The notes under the pieces were generated by a model. It searched no databases. It was not told the DNA's origin and saw only the letters and a list, made by a program, of their open reading frames with translations. From Alcanivorax sp. (GTDB lineage: Bacteria; Pseudomonadota; Gammaproteobacteria; Pseudomonadales; Alcanivoracaceae): DNA of 64,000 nucleotides. Location: NCBI RefSeq assembly GCF_002726155.1, contig NZ_PBSH01000018.1, forward strand, positions 1 through 64,000, written 5' to 3'. Made by a program: the position numbers and the translations under genes. Shown piece after piece: positions 16,838 to 28,080 of this stretch (position 1 is the stretch's first letter; every line of letters begins with the position of its first letter).

Positions 16838-18007
16838 TCAGCTGTTGCTGTTGTCATCCGCAGGGCAAACGTCGGGAGCGTTGTAATCCAGCTCCATCAG
16901 GCGGAAGTAGTTGGCGCCCAGGGCAATGTTATGGAATGCCTCGTCGCCCAGTGCTCTCAGGGCGCGGCTAGTCACGTCCAGTTCCTTGCCATACTGATCA
17001 TCGGGTTTGTAAGCGGCGGCCACGAAGTCAGTGCCCGGCAGGATGCGGGTGGAGTATTCGTTAAAGAACGGAATGTAGATATCACCCCACTGGTGATACT
17101 CGTTGTAGAGCACGTCCCAGGAGATATCCAGCATCAGGTTGGGGTACTTGTCGAGCAGGCCCTTGAGGATGGTGACGTGCTGCACCGGGTTCATCTTGCC
17201 CAGTTCCTTGGAGAGCCCCATGTGCGCCCACACGATCTTGTTATCCGGGTAGGTGGCGAGGATATGTTTCATCAACGGCAAGTGTTCGGTGGGGTTGGCG
17301 TCGTTGCCGAGATCGGAATGGAAGGTAACGGGAATGCCACGTTCCTGCAGCACCGCCATGAACGGCGCCCAGTTATCGATGCTCTGCATGGTGGCCGGTT
17401 CGTGGTTGTTTTGCAGTAGCGCCTGTTTCACCACGTTCAGCTCGCCGCTCCAACTGAACATGCCCGGGTACTCCCGGTCATACAGTTCGATCAGGTCCAC
17501 CACGTTTTCCGGGTGCGCCAGATCCATGAAGGTCATGGACAGGGTGATATGGAGATTGTCGCTGGGGTACGCCACGGTTTCCATGCCATTGACGAAGTCG
17601 TTCTTGATGCTCGGTTCGGCGGTGACGCCAGGGCAATCCAGGTAATAGTTACAGCCTGAATCCAGCTCCAGGATCTGGCCAATACCGAAATAGTTCACGA
17701 AGCGAACGCCCTGGTCTTCCAGCATGGTGTGCAGCTTTTCCGGTGGTATGGCTGCGCCCCCGAATGGGCGGGGGTGGAAGTGGGCATCTACCAATGGGGT
17801 ATAGGGTTCTTTTTCCCGGTCGTAGCAGGCTTGCTGTTCGTTGGGCTGTTTGAGGGATTCCAGCGTGCGCTCATTGGCTGTGCGGGTATGGGTCGCAGTG
17901 GTGGCGCAACCGGTGATCAGAACGGCCACAGGAAGGGCGACAAGAGATTGACGGAAACGCGGTGAAACAACGGCGGCTGACAGCTTGCCGAGAATATCCC
18001 TATTCAT
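16838..18007 (-). CDS. lipoprotein amidohydrolase (TIM-barrel metal hydrolase)
   Basis: The 389-residue product has a lipoprotein signal (VAVLITGC, Cys34) followed by an amidohydrolase-2-like barrel. Metal-site motifs are DAHFHP (His76, His78), VTFHSDLG, VWAHMGLS and LPGTDF. It should be a metal-dependent hydrolase or decarboxylase-like enzyme on the periplasmic side; the substrate is unknown. A GGGGAG ribosome site supports the ATG at 18007, 7 bases downstream of it. Its operon partner is the porin at 15366-16820, which may admit its substrate; that link is inference. Confidence 0.82.
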   Translation of the reverse strand: MNRDILGKLSAAVVSPRFRQSLVALPVAVLITGCATTATHTRTANERTLESLKQPNEQQACYDREKEPYTPLVDAHFHPRPFGGAAIPPEKLHTMLEDQGVRFVNYFGIGQILELDSGCNYYLDCPGVTAEPSIKNDFVNGMETVAYPSDNLHITLSMTFMDLAHPENVVDLIELYDREYPGMFSWSGELNVVKQALLQNNHEPATMQSIDNWAPFMAVLQERGIPVTFHSDLGNDANPTEHLPLMKHILATYPDNKIVWAHMGLSKELGKMNPVQHVTILKGLLDKYPNLMLDISWDVLYNEYHQWGDIYIPFFNEYSTRILPGTDFVAAAYKPDDQYGKELDVTSRALRALGDEAFHNIALGANYFRLMELDYNAPDVCPADDNSNS

Positions 18008-18377
18008 GATGAACTCCCCTGATTTTTTTATCGGTACCGGATTCACTGGATCGGTCTTGTTCGATACTAGGAGAAAATGCAGAGGCCTACCACCTGCGCA
18101 GCCACGTATTGCGAGTGGGTGTGACAGAGCCAACAGTCCCTGTTTCTACCTGAGGCTGGTGCGTCCATCGACCGACTCCAGGTAGACGCTCGGCGTGAAT
18201 CTGTGGATGCTCCATTTTCTGTAAGGAAAACAATAAGTAAGGGTGTGTTTACTTTGTGGAGGTAAATGACGCCGGTTGGTTTTTTATGTCAGGTTTCGCG
18301 CGCTTTTCTCATGGTGGGTGCGGTGGCCCCGTGGAACACTCGTGCCCCTGAATAAGGTATTCACACGGAGATTAGCC
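18008..18377. other. 370-base divergent intergenic region
   Basis: The region separates the lipoprotein amidohydrolase operon from the aldehyde dehydrogenase gene. It must hold both promoters. I see no gene, no strong hairpin and no clear operator. Confidence 0.4.
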
Positions 18378-19787
18378 ATGGGTGCGGTTCTGGATAACAG
18401 TAATTTGAATGAAGCACAGGGGTGGGCGGCCAGTGCCGTTGCCCGTCAACGTAACTATTTTGAATCCGGGGCGACCCGCAGCTATGCCTTTCGGCTGCGT
18501 CAGCTGAACAAGCTGAAAGAAGCCATTGTGCAGTACCAGGGCGACATTCAGGACGCGCTGCACGCGGATATTGGCCGTCCGCCGTTTGAAGCGTACATCG
18601 AAATCAGCACAGCCATTGAAGACCTGAAACACACTATCAAACACCTGAAAAACTGGATGAAACCCAAGCGTGTGGGCACCAGTATGTGGGCGCAGCCGGG
18701 CCGCAGCCGTATTGAATCCACCCCCCAGGGTGTCACCTTCTTGCTCGGTCCGTACAACTATCCGTTCCTGTTACTGGTGCAGCCGTTGATTGGCTCCATC
18801 GCCGCCGGCAACACGGCTGTGCTGAAGCCGTCATCTTTGAATCCCACGGTGGCAGATGTGGTCGAGAAGATCATCAAGCAGTGCTATGGCGATGAATATG
18901 TAGCGGTGTTCAAGGGCAGTACGGACGTGACCAACGAACTGCTCGAAGAGCGTTTCGATCATATCTTCTTCACTGGCAGTCCTCGGGTGGGGCGCATTGT
19001 CATGGCTGCTGCTGCCAAGCACCTTACCAAGGTGACCCTGGAGCTGGGCGGTAAGAGCCCCACCATCGTGCATAAGGACGCCAACCTGAAAGTAGCCGCC
19101 CGTCGTATTCTCGCCGGCAAGATGATGAACGTGGGGCAGACTTGCGTGGCGCCGGATCACATCCATGTGCATGCGGATATCAAGAGTGCCTTCGAGGCGG
19201 AAATGGTTTCTACGCTGAAGGAGTTCTACGGCGAGGATCCGAGCCAGAGCCCGGACCTGGGCCGGATGATTAACGATCGGCACTTTGACCGGGTGGCCGG
19301 CTTGATCAATCGCGACAAGTTGCTGGCAGGTGGCGAGACGGACAAGGATGCGAGGTATATTGCGCCGACTCTGCTCAAGGATGTGACCATGGATGATGCC
19401 GTGATGCAGGAAGAAATTTTTGGCCCAGTGTTGCCGATGCTGACCTATACCACGGTTGAGGAGCTAGTGGGGAATCTGAAGCAGCTACCGGAGCATCCTC
19501 TGGCATTGTACCTGTTCACGGCCAGTGATCAGGTGGAGCGTCAGGTGCTGGATAATGTGCAGTTTGGTGGTGGTTGCATCAACAACACGGTGATGCACGT
19601 GGCCAACCCGAACCTGCCGTTCGGCGGCGTGGGGGAAAGCGGTATGGGCGCTTACCATGGGCAGAATTCCTTTGATGCGTTTTCGCATAAACGCAGCATT
19701 TTGAAGGCGACGACCCTGTTCGACATCAAGTTCCGTTACGCGCCTTACAAGGACAAGGTGAACCTGATGAAGAAGCTGATCAAATAA
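18378..19787 (+). CDS. aldehyde dehydrogenase, class 3 / coniferyl-aldehyde type
   Basis: This 469-residue NAD(P)-dependent aldehyde dehydrogenase has the conserved LELGGKSP segment (general-base Glu), the catalytic Cys in GQTCVAPD and the EEIFGPVLP motif. The absence of a long N-terminal extension and the C-terminal KFRYAPY place it in the class 3/fatty-aldehyde or coniferyl-aldehyde group. In a hydrocarbon degrader it could oxidise fatty aldehydes from alkane breakdown; that is inference. I chose the ATG at 18378 with the upstream CGGAG site; the frame stays open further upstream without one. Confidence 0.9.
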   Translation: MGAVLDNSNLNEAQGWAASAVARQRNYFESGATRSYAFRLRQLNKLKEAIVQYQGDIQDALHADIGRPPFEAYIEISTAIEDLKHTIKHLKNWMKPKRVGTSMWAQPGRSRIESTPQGVTFLLGPYNYPFLLLVQPLIGSIAAGNTAVLKPSSLNPTVADVVEKIIKQCYGDEYVAVFKGSTDVTNELLEERFDHIFFTGSPRVGRIVMAAAAKHLTKVTLELGGKSPTIVHKDANLKVAARRILAGKMMNVGQTCVAPDHIHVHADIKSAFEAEMVSTLKEFYGEDPSQSPDLGRMINDRHFDRVAGLINRDKLLAGGETDKDARYIAPTLLKDVTMDDAVMQEEIFGPVLPMLTYTTVEELVGNLKQLPEHPLALYLFTASDQVERQVLDNVQFGGGCINNTVMHVANPNLPFGGVGESGMGAYHGQNSFDAFSHKRSILKATTLFDIKFRYAPYKDKVNLMKKLIK

Positions 19788-19820
19788 CGCTTCAGGCTTC
19801 ACGCTTCACGCGCGTGCCGC

Positions 19821-19870
19821 TGTAGGAGCTCCCTTCCAGGGGGCGAACCGTGCGCAGCACGGAATCGACC
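19821..19870. repeat. REP-like element, GTAGGAG type
   Basis: TGTAGGAGCTCCCTTCCAGG and a following GCGAACCGTGCGCAGCACGG carry nested small palindromes (GAGCTC, CCGTGC/GCACGG). The same family appears as paired copies at 41572-41730 and 60849-60988. It lies between the convergent aldehyde dehydrogenase and RND permease genes. Confidence 0.65.
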
Positions 19871-19917
19871 GGGCGGCGCTCAGTGGCCTTGTCGTTATCT
19901 CGCAATTCGCCACGGAT

Positions 19918-22900
19918 TTATTTCAGCAATTTCTGCTTCAGGTACTCCCGGGTGCTCTGCACCATGGCATAGAAGGCGGGAATCATCGGCGTGCCGATCA
20001 GAAGCGCGGCAAGCATGCCCCACATCACTGTATGCCCCAGCGAAAGCTGGCTGAACATGCCGGCGCCGCTGGCAAAGGCCAGCGGCAGAATGCCGAGGAC
20101 AAAGGAGAGGGCGGTCATGCACACGGCGCGGAAACGCAGGCGCCCGGCTTCCGCTGCTGCTTCAATTATCGAGAGCCCTCCTTGTTCGCGCCGTTCGCGG
20201 GCGAACTCCACGATCAAAATGGCGTTCTTGGCGGCCAGGCCGATAAGCAATACCAGCCCCACCTGGGCAAACAGATCCAGCGCCCCCAATTGCGGAATAC
20301 CGATCTGTCCCACCATCAGCAGCCCGCCGATGGCCCCGGCCACGGCGATGGGTACTACCAGGATAATGGCCGCCGGCACCGACCAGCTTTCGTATTGCGC
20401 TACCAGGAACAGATAGATGAAGACCATGGCCAGCGCGAAGGCGATACCGATCTGGTTACCGGCCTTGCGCTCCTGATAGCTCTGTCCAGTCCATTCCACC
20501 TGATAGCCATCCGGCAATACCTTGGCAGCCACGCGTTCCAGTTCGGCCATGGCATCACCGCTGGAGACGCCCTCGCCGGGCTGGGCGCGGAGAATGGCGG
20601 AGCGGTACAGATTGAAGCGGTTGGTGATGTCTGCGCCAAGCACCGGCTCGGTGGTGAGCAGGGTGGATAGCGGCACCATGTTGCCGTTGCTGCTGCGGGC
20701 GTAAAGTCGTTCGATATCCTTCAGGTCGGAGCGGTAGGCCGGGTCGGCCTGCATCATCACCCGGAAGGTGCGCCCGAACAGGGAGAAGTCATTGATATAG
20801 CTGGAACCCAGCTGGCTCTGCAGGGCGGAGAAGATGTTGGTCAGCGGTACCTGCAGGGTCTTGGCCTTGTTGCGGTCAATATCGATGCGGTACATGGGCA
20901 CGTTGGCTCGAAAGCTGGTGGAGGCGTTGCCGATCAATGGCGACTGGTTAGCCGCCGCGGTGAGGATCTGCATGGCCCCGGCCAGGTCCGCATGGCTGCG
21001 CCCGAGGGTGTCTTCCAGCACCAGCTCCAGGCCACCCACGGCGCCCATGCCTGGTACGGAGGGCGGCGGGAAGGACTGGATTTGGGCTTCGGGAATGGTC
21101 TGGTAAGCCTGTTGGGTCACCCGCGCCGAGACGGCCAGGGAGATGTCCTGGAAGTCTGGCCTTTCATCCCAGTGCTTGAGTACCACGAAGCCGGTACCAC
21201 CGTTGCTCTGCACCCCGCCGGTGAGCATGGAGAAGCCGGCAATCATGGTGGCCGACTCCACCGCGGGATCATTGTCGAGCATGCGCTGCACCTGCTCGAT
21301 CACGGCTTCGGTCCGGTTGATGGACGCCGCATCCGGCAGCTGCACGTTCACCAGCAGCAAGCCTTTGTCTTCCATGGGCACAAAGCCGGAAGGAATGCTG
21401 CGGGCCCCGACAAACAGCCCGACCATTATTACCGCATAAATCACCAGGGTCAGGCTGCGCCGTCCTAGCAAACCGCCGACAATGCGTGAATACCCTCCGG
21501 TGATACGGTCGAAGCCGTTATTGAAATATTGGTACCAGCGCGGTGTTTTCTGCTTGCGGCGCAGCACCAGGCTGGCTACGGCCGGACTCAGGCTTAATGC
21601 ACAGATGGAGGAAATCACCACGGCCACGCAGATGGTCACTGCGAACTGGTTGTACATGATGCCGGTGATGCCGGGCATCAACGCCACCGGCACAAACACG
21701 GCCAGCAACACCAGGGTGGTGGCGATGATCGGCCCGGTGACTTCTTCCATGGTGCGGGTCACCGCCTCGCGGGTGGAAATGTCCGGGTCTTCAAGCAGGT
21801 GCCGGTCGGTGTTTTCCACCACCAGGATGGCATCATCCACCACGATGCCGATGGCCAGGATCAGGCCAAACAGGGTAATGGTATTGATGGACATGTCCGC
21901 CACCAGCATGATCGCCAGCGTCCCGATCAGTGACACGGGAATGACCACCGTGGGGACCAGGGTTGGGCGCCAGTCGCCGAGGAAGATAAAGGTGATCAGG
22001 ATGACCAGGCCCACCGCCATCAGCAGCGAGGTGGTGACCTGCTGAATCGCCACTTCCACATAGCGGGTGGTGTCATAGCCGATGGCGTATTCGAGCCCGT
22101 CAGGGAAGGTTTTGCTCTGTTCTTCCAGGGCCTGCTTGAGGGCATCGCCGGTGGCCAGGGCGTTGGCGCCCGGCGCCAGGTAGGCGGCCATCACCGTGGT
22201 GGGGTGGTTCTGGTAGTTGGCGGCAATGCTGTAGGAAAGCTGACCCAATTCGATCCGCGCCACATCCCCCAGCCGCACCATGGCGCCGTTCTCGTCGGCA
22301 CGCAGGATGATGTTCTCGAATTCCTTCACATCCTTGAGTCGCCCTTCCAGCTGCAGGGCATACTCCGTGCTCAGCTCTCCATCGAAAGGCGGTGCGCCGA
22401 TCTTGCCGGCGGGGGCCTGTACATTCTGTTCGCGCAGGGCATTGGAAATGTCGTCCGGGGTAATACCGAGTGCGGTCATCTGTGGTGGGTCCATCCACAG
22501 GCGCATGGAGTAATCCGCAGAACTGAACACGCTCACATCGGATACGCCTTCCACCCGCTTGAGCGGGTTCTGCACATTGAGCAGGCTGTAGTTGGCGATG
22601 AACAGTTCATCCAGTGAGCCGTCCGGGGAATACAGGTTGATGGTGAAGAGAATGTCCGGGGAGCGCTTGTCGATGGTCAGGCCCTGGGCGCGGACTTCTG
22701 CCGGTAGCGAGGGCTCGGCCAGCTTGACCCGGTTCTGTACCCGCACCAGCGCCATGTCCGGGTCTTCGCCTACCTCGAAGGTAATCGCGAGGCTGTAGCT
22801 GCCGTTATTGGATGAGCTGGACGACATGTATTCCATGCCTTCCACCCCGTTGACCACATCCTCAATGACCTGCCCCACGGATTCTTCCATGATCGCGGCC

Positions 22901-23061
22901 GACGCACCGGGCCAGCTGGCGCTCACGGAAATCTGTGGTGGCGCCACCTCCGGATATTCGGAAATGGGCAGCAGCTTCATGGCCAGCAGGCCGGTGAAGG
23001 TAATCACCAGGCCGACCACCATGGCCAGCTTGGGTCGCTGGATAAAGACGCCACTGATCAC
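19918..23061 (-). CDS. RND efflux permease (AcrB/MexB-type, HAE1)
   Basis: The 1047-residue inner-membrane transporter has the full RND layout: a first helix ([17 protein letters not shown]), two large periplasmic loops, and a second set of helices to the C-terminus. The proton-relay Asp pair is in [14 protein letters not shown] and the second-half equivalent is [25 protein letters not shown] and the motif near the first helix are typical of multidrug pumps of the HAE1 class. It starts at GTG, with a 4-base GTGA overlap with the upstream adaptor stop, so the two are translationally coupled. No outer-membrane TolC-like gene is adjacent, so the outer channel must be encoded elsewhere. Confidence 0.95.
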   Translation of the reverse strand: MISGVFIQRPKLAMVVGLVITFTGLLAMKLLPISEYPEVAPPQISVSASWPGASAAIMEESVGQVIEDVVNGVEGMEYMSSSSSNNGSYSLAITFEVGEDPDMALVRVQNRVKLAEPSLPAEVRAQGLTIDKRSPDILFTINLYSPDGSLDELFIANYSLLNVQNPLKRVEGVSDVSVFSSADYSMRLWMDPPQMTALGITPDDISNALREQNVQAPAGKIGAPPFDGELSTEYALQLEGRLKDVKEFENIILRADENGAMVRLGDVARIELGQLSYSIAANYQNHPTTVMAAYLAPGANALATGDALKQALEEQSKTFPDGLEYAIGYDTTRYVEVAIQQVTTSLLMAVGLVILITFIFLGDWRPTLVPTVVIPVSLIGTLAIMLVADMSINTITLFGLILAIGIVVDDAILVVENTDRHLLEDPDISTREAVTRTMEEVTGPIIATTLVLLAVFVPVALMPGITGIMYNQFAVTICVAVVISSICALSLSPAVASLVLRRKQKTPRWYQYFNNGFDRITGGYSRIVGGLLGRRSLTLVIYAVIMVGLFVGARSIPSGFVPMEDKGLLLVNVQLPDAASINRTEAVIEQVQRMLDNDPAVESATMIAGFSMLTGGVQSNGGTGFVVLKHWDERPDFQDISLAVSARVTQQAYQTIPEAQIQSFPPPSVPGMGAVGGLELVLEDTLGRSHADLAGAMQILTAAANQSPLIGNASTSFRANVPMYRIDIDRNKAKTLQVPLTNIFSALQSQLGSSYINDFSLFGRTFRVMMQADPAYRSDLKDIERLYARSSNGNMVPLSTLLTTEPVLGADITNRFNLYRSAILRAQPGEGVSSGDAMAELERVAAKVLPDGYQVEWTGQSYQERKAGNQIGIAFALAMVFIYLFLVAQYESWSVPAAIILVVPIAVAGAIGGLLMVGQIGIPQLGALDLFAQVGLVLLIGLAAKNAILIVEFARERREQGGLSIIEAAAEAGRLRFRAVCMTALSFVLGILPLAFASGAGMFSQLSLGHTVMWGMLAALLIGTPMIPAFYAMVQSTREYLKQKLLK

Positions 23062-24260
23062 GGGGCAGTACTCCCGTTGTTATCCGCGGCCGCTGGCGCG
23101 TTCGCCTGTTCGGTGTCTTCGTTCTGGTCTTTTTCGGGCTGGCTACCGGTATGGGGTTCGGTGGCGGGCTTGTAGTCGGAGACCTGGACTTCGCTGCCGG
23201 GCCGCACTTTCTGGATGCCGCGCAGGATGACTTTTTCCCCGGCGAGCAGACCTTCGGTGACCAGCACATTTTCGCCAAAACGGTCGCCGGTCATCAGGTT
23301 GTTGCGCAACACCCGATTGTTGGTGTTGACGGTAAAGACATAGGTGCCTTGCTGATCCACCTGCAGGGCTGCCTGAGGAATCATCAGACCGCTCAGACTT
23401 TGTTTGAGGCGTACATTGGCCTGCACAAACATACCGGGGCGAAGCAGGTCGCGGGGGTTGGGCATGGCTGCGCGGACTTCCACGGTGCCGGTATTACTGT
23501 CCACCCGGTTGGAGACGTAAACGATGTTGCCGGTGTAGGGATACTCGCTGCCGTTGGGCAGCTCCAGCCCGACTTCAATCTCTGAAGGTTTGGGCTGGTT
23601 GTCGCTCATGGCCGCTTCGGTGAGTAGTCGCTCGGGGATCTGGAAAACCGCCTGCATGTCGTTGCCGCCGACCAGCGTGGTCAGGGTGCCGAAACCGGGG
23701 CTGACCACATCGCCCACCGAGGCGATGGAGCGCCCTACGCGACCGGCCTGGGGGGCCTCGATATGGGTATAAGACAGATCCACCTGGGCACTTTCCCGTG
23801 CGGCGCGGGCAGATTGCTCAGCGGCTTCGGCTTCCTGCTGGCGGGCCTTGAGGGTGTCGTATTCGGAATCGGAGATATAGCCCTTGTCCACCAGCTTGTT
23901 GGCGCGGGAAAAGTTGCTTTTGGCTTCCGCCAGAGTGGCCTTGGCGCGTCCATGCTCAGCCTTGGCACGCGACAGGGCGGCCTCATAAGGTGCCGGGTCG
24001 ATATCAAACAGGGGTGAGCCGGCTTCCACGGTGTCCCCTTCACGGAAATGCACGGCAGTGAGTTTGCCGGACACCTGGGCGGTGATGTTGACGTCGCTGC
24101 GCGAATCAATCCTGGCGGTGAAGGTGCGTTCGGGTTGGTAGGGCCGTTCACTGGCGGTGACCACAAACACTTCCGGTGGCGGTGCTTCGGTGGAGGGCGG
24201 TTCTTCACAGGCAGCTAAAGCGAGAAACAGAATGGGCAAACCAAAACGAGTTAAACGCAT
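23058..24260 (-). CDS. RND efflux periplasmic adaptor (membrane-fusion protein)
   Basis: This 400-residue lipoprotein (LFLALAAC, Cys18) is the membrane-fusion partner of the downstream permease. The order is barrel-sandwich ([20 protein letters not shown]), alpha-helical hairpin (about 90-150), second lipoyl half ([13 protein letters not shown]) and beta-barrel ([16 protein letters not shown]). The C-terminal 50 residues are an acidic, low-complexity tail, unusual for an AcrA/MexA protein. A palindrome at 24334-24351 in the upstream leader is a likely repressor site. Confidence 0.93.
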   Translation of the reverse strand: MRLTRFGLPILFLALAACEEPPSTEAPPPEVFVVTASERPYQPERTFTARIDSRSDVNITAQVSGKLTAVHFREGDTVEAGSPLFDIDPAPYEAALSRAKAEHGRAKATLAEAKSNFSRANKLVDKGYISDSEYDTLKARQQEAEAAEQSARAARESAQVDLSYTHIEAPQAGRVGRSIASVGDVVSPGFGTLTTLVGGNDMQAVFQIPERLLTEAAMSDNQPKPSEIEVGLELPNGSEYPYTGNIVYVSNRVDSNTGTVEVRAAMPNPRDLLRPGMFVQANVRLKQSLSGLMIPQAALQVDQQGTYVFTVNTNNRVLRNNLMTGDRFGENVLVTEGLLAGEKVILRGIQKVRPGSEVQVSDYKPATEPHTGSQPEKDQNEDTEQANAPAAADNNGSTAP

Positions 24261-26730
<2,470 letters not shown>

Positions 26731-26760
26731 TTCTTTCTTTCCATGCCAGAGTAAAGAAAA

Positions 26761-26790
26761 CGGCGCGCTGCCATCAGCGCGCCGTTTTTT
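26761..26790 (+). terminator. katG terminator
   Basis: CGGCGCGCTG pairs perfectly with CAGCGCGCCG around CCAT, followed by six T. It lies 31 bases after the katG stop. Confidence 0.9.
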
Positions 26791-27010
26791 ATGTGTGGCC
26801 AGCCTGTTGGCTCAGGCGGACGATCGGGCCTTCAGTCATTGCATTTCTGGAAACAGCACAGCGCCCCAGCGCATGTCGTCTTGCGCATGGTTTATTACGT
26901 GATCGGGGCTGTTCAATACGGGCTGATTGAGTAAGGCTGTCAGGCAAATGCCGAAAGTCCCGGCAAGGGTGCTTATACATATTGTGCTTATAACAACGGG
27001 AGAGAACACC

Positions 27011-27865
27011 ATGTCCGCATTGCCTGAATACCGCTCGTTCAATGTTACCGTGGAAAACCATATTGCCCACCTGCAGTTCAGCCGCCCGGAAGCGCTGAAT
27101 AGCATGAACAAGGATTTCTGGCTGGAGCTTCCGCGTTGCCTGCGTGATATCGAGACGGGCACCGATGCACGCGTGGTGGTGATTTCTTCCACTGGCAAAC
27201 ATTTTTCTGCAGGCATGGATCTGGCGGTGTTTTCTGACCCTAATGGTGTGCCCATGGGGGGCGATCCGGGGCGTATGGCAGAAAATCTACGCCGGGTGGT
27301 GTTGCAGTTACAGGATTGCCTGAGCGTACTGGAGCAGGTGCGTATCCCGGTGCTGGCGGCCATTCAGGGTGGCTGTATCGGTGGCGCGCTGGATCTGGTA
27401 TGCGCAGCAGACAGCCGCTATTGCACTCGCGATGCGTTCTTCACCATTAAGGAAACCCCGTTAGGAATGACCGCGGACGTGGGCACCTTGCAGCGTTTGC
27501 CCAAATTGATGCCCCAGGGGTTGGTCCGTGAACTGGCCTACACCGGGCGCAAATTCAGTGCCCAGGAGGCGGCAGAGCAAGGGCTGGTGAACAGCGTTTA
27601 CGATGATGCGGACAGCATGCTTGCGGCCGTGATGGCGATTGCCGCTGAGATTGCCGCGAATTCCCCGCTGGCGGTGATCGGGTGTAAGGAAATGCTCAAC
27701 TTCAGCCGCGACCACAGCGTGGAGGACAGCCTCAAGTACATGGCGACCTGGCAGGCGGGTATGTTCCGCCCCAACGACATGATGCTGACTTTCCAGGCCA
27801 AGGCGCAAAAACAGCAGGCGGAATATCCGGATCTGATGCCGATCAAAGATTTGTTTGAGCAATAA
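27011..27865 (+). CDS. crotonase, delta(3,5)-delta(2,4)-dienoyl-CoA isomerase-like
   Basis: The 284-residue protein is a crotonase-fold enzyme (KHFSAGMDLAVF, AAIQGGCIGGALDL). It has the acidic residues of mammalian ECH1 dienoyl-CoA isomerases: Asp in GALDLV, Glu in KETPLG and Asp in TADVGTLQRLPK. It should isomerise 3,5-dienoyl-CoA to 2,4-dienoyl-CoA in beta-oxidation of unsaturated fatty acids. A generic enoyl-CoA hydratase is less likely. I place the start at the ATG at 27011, preceded by a GGGAGAG site; the frame is open further upstream but without similarity. Confidence 0.87.
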   Translation: MSALPEYRSFNVTVENHIAHLQFSRPEALNSMNKDFWLELPRCLRDIETGTDARVVVISSTGKHFSAGMDLAVFSDPNGVPMGGDPGRMAENLRRVVLQLQDCLSVLEQVRIPVLAAIQGGCIGGALDLVCAADSRYCTRDAFFTIKETPLGMTADVGTLQRLPKLMPQGLVRELAYTGRKFSAQEAAEQGLVNSVYDDADSMLAAVMAIAAEIAANSPLAVIGCKEMLNFSRDHSVEDSLKYMATWQAGMFRPNDMMLTFQAKAQKQQAEYPDLMPIKDLFEQ

Positions 27866-27884
27866 GCCTGAATCGACGGCTACC

Positions 27885-27983
27885 GTAGGTCGGCTTAGCC
27901 GCAGCCGTAAGCCGACACTGGGCCGTTTCTGCTGCGCTGTCCGTTGAGTGTCGGATTACGCCTTTCAGGCTAATCCGACCTAC
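27885..27983. repeat. pair of GTCGG-type REP elements in inverted orientation
   Basis: The copy at 27885-27918 begins GTAGGTCGGCTTAGCC and is the inverse of the copy at 27950-27983, which begins GTCGGATTACGCC and ends GACCTAC. Each can fold on itself and the pair can fold together. A third copy lies at 792-830. Confidence 0.75.
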
Positions 27984-28030
27984 TTTTTAAAGAGAGGGTA
28001 GCGGTGCCGTAACCTGTTTATTGAAGAATC

Positions 28031-28060
28031 AAAAAAGGCGCCATATCCGGCGCCTTTTTT
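28031..28060. terminator. bidirectional terminator
   Basis: GGCGCC arms (28037-28042 and 28049-28054) with an A6 run on the left and a T6 run on the right serve both converging genes: the crotonase and the PKD/PHP lipoprotein. Confidence 0.85.
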
Positions 28061-28080
28061 AATCCGTGCACAATGGTGAT

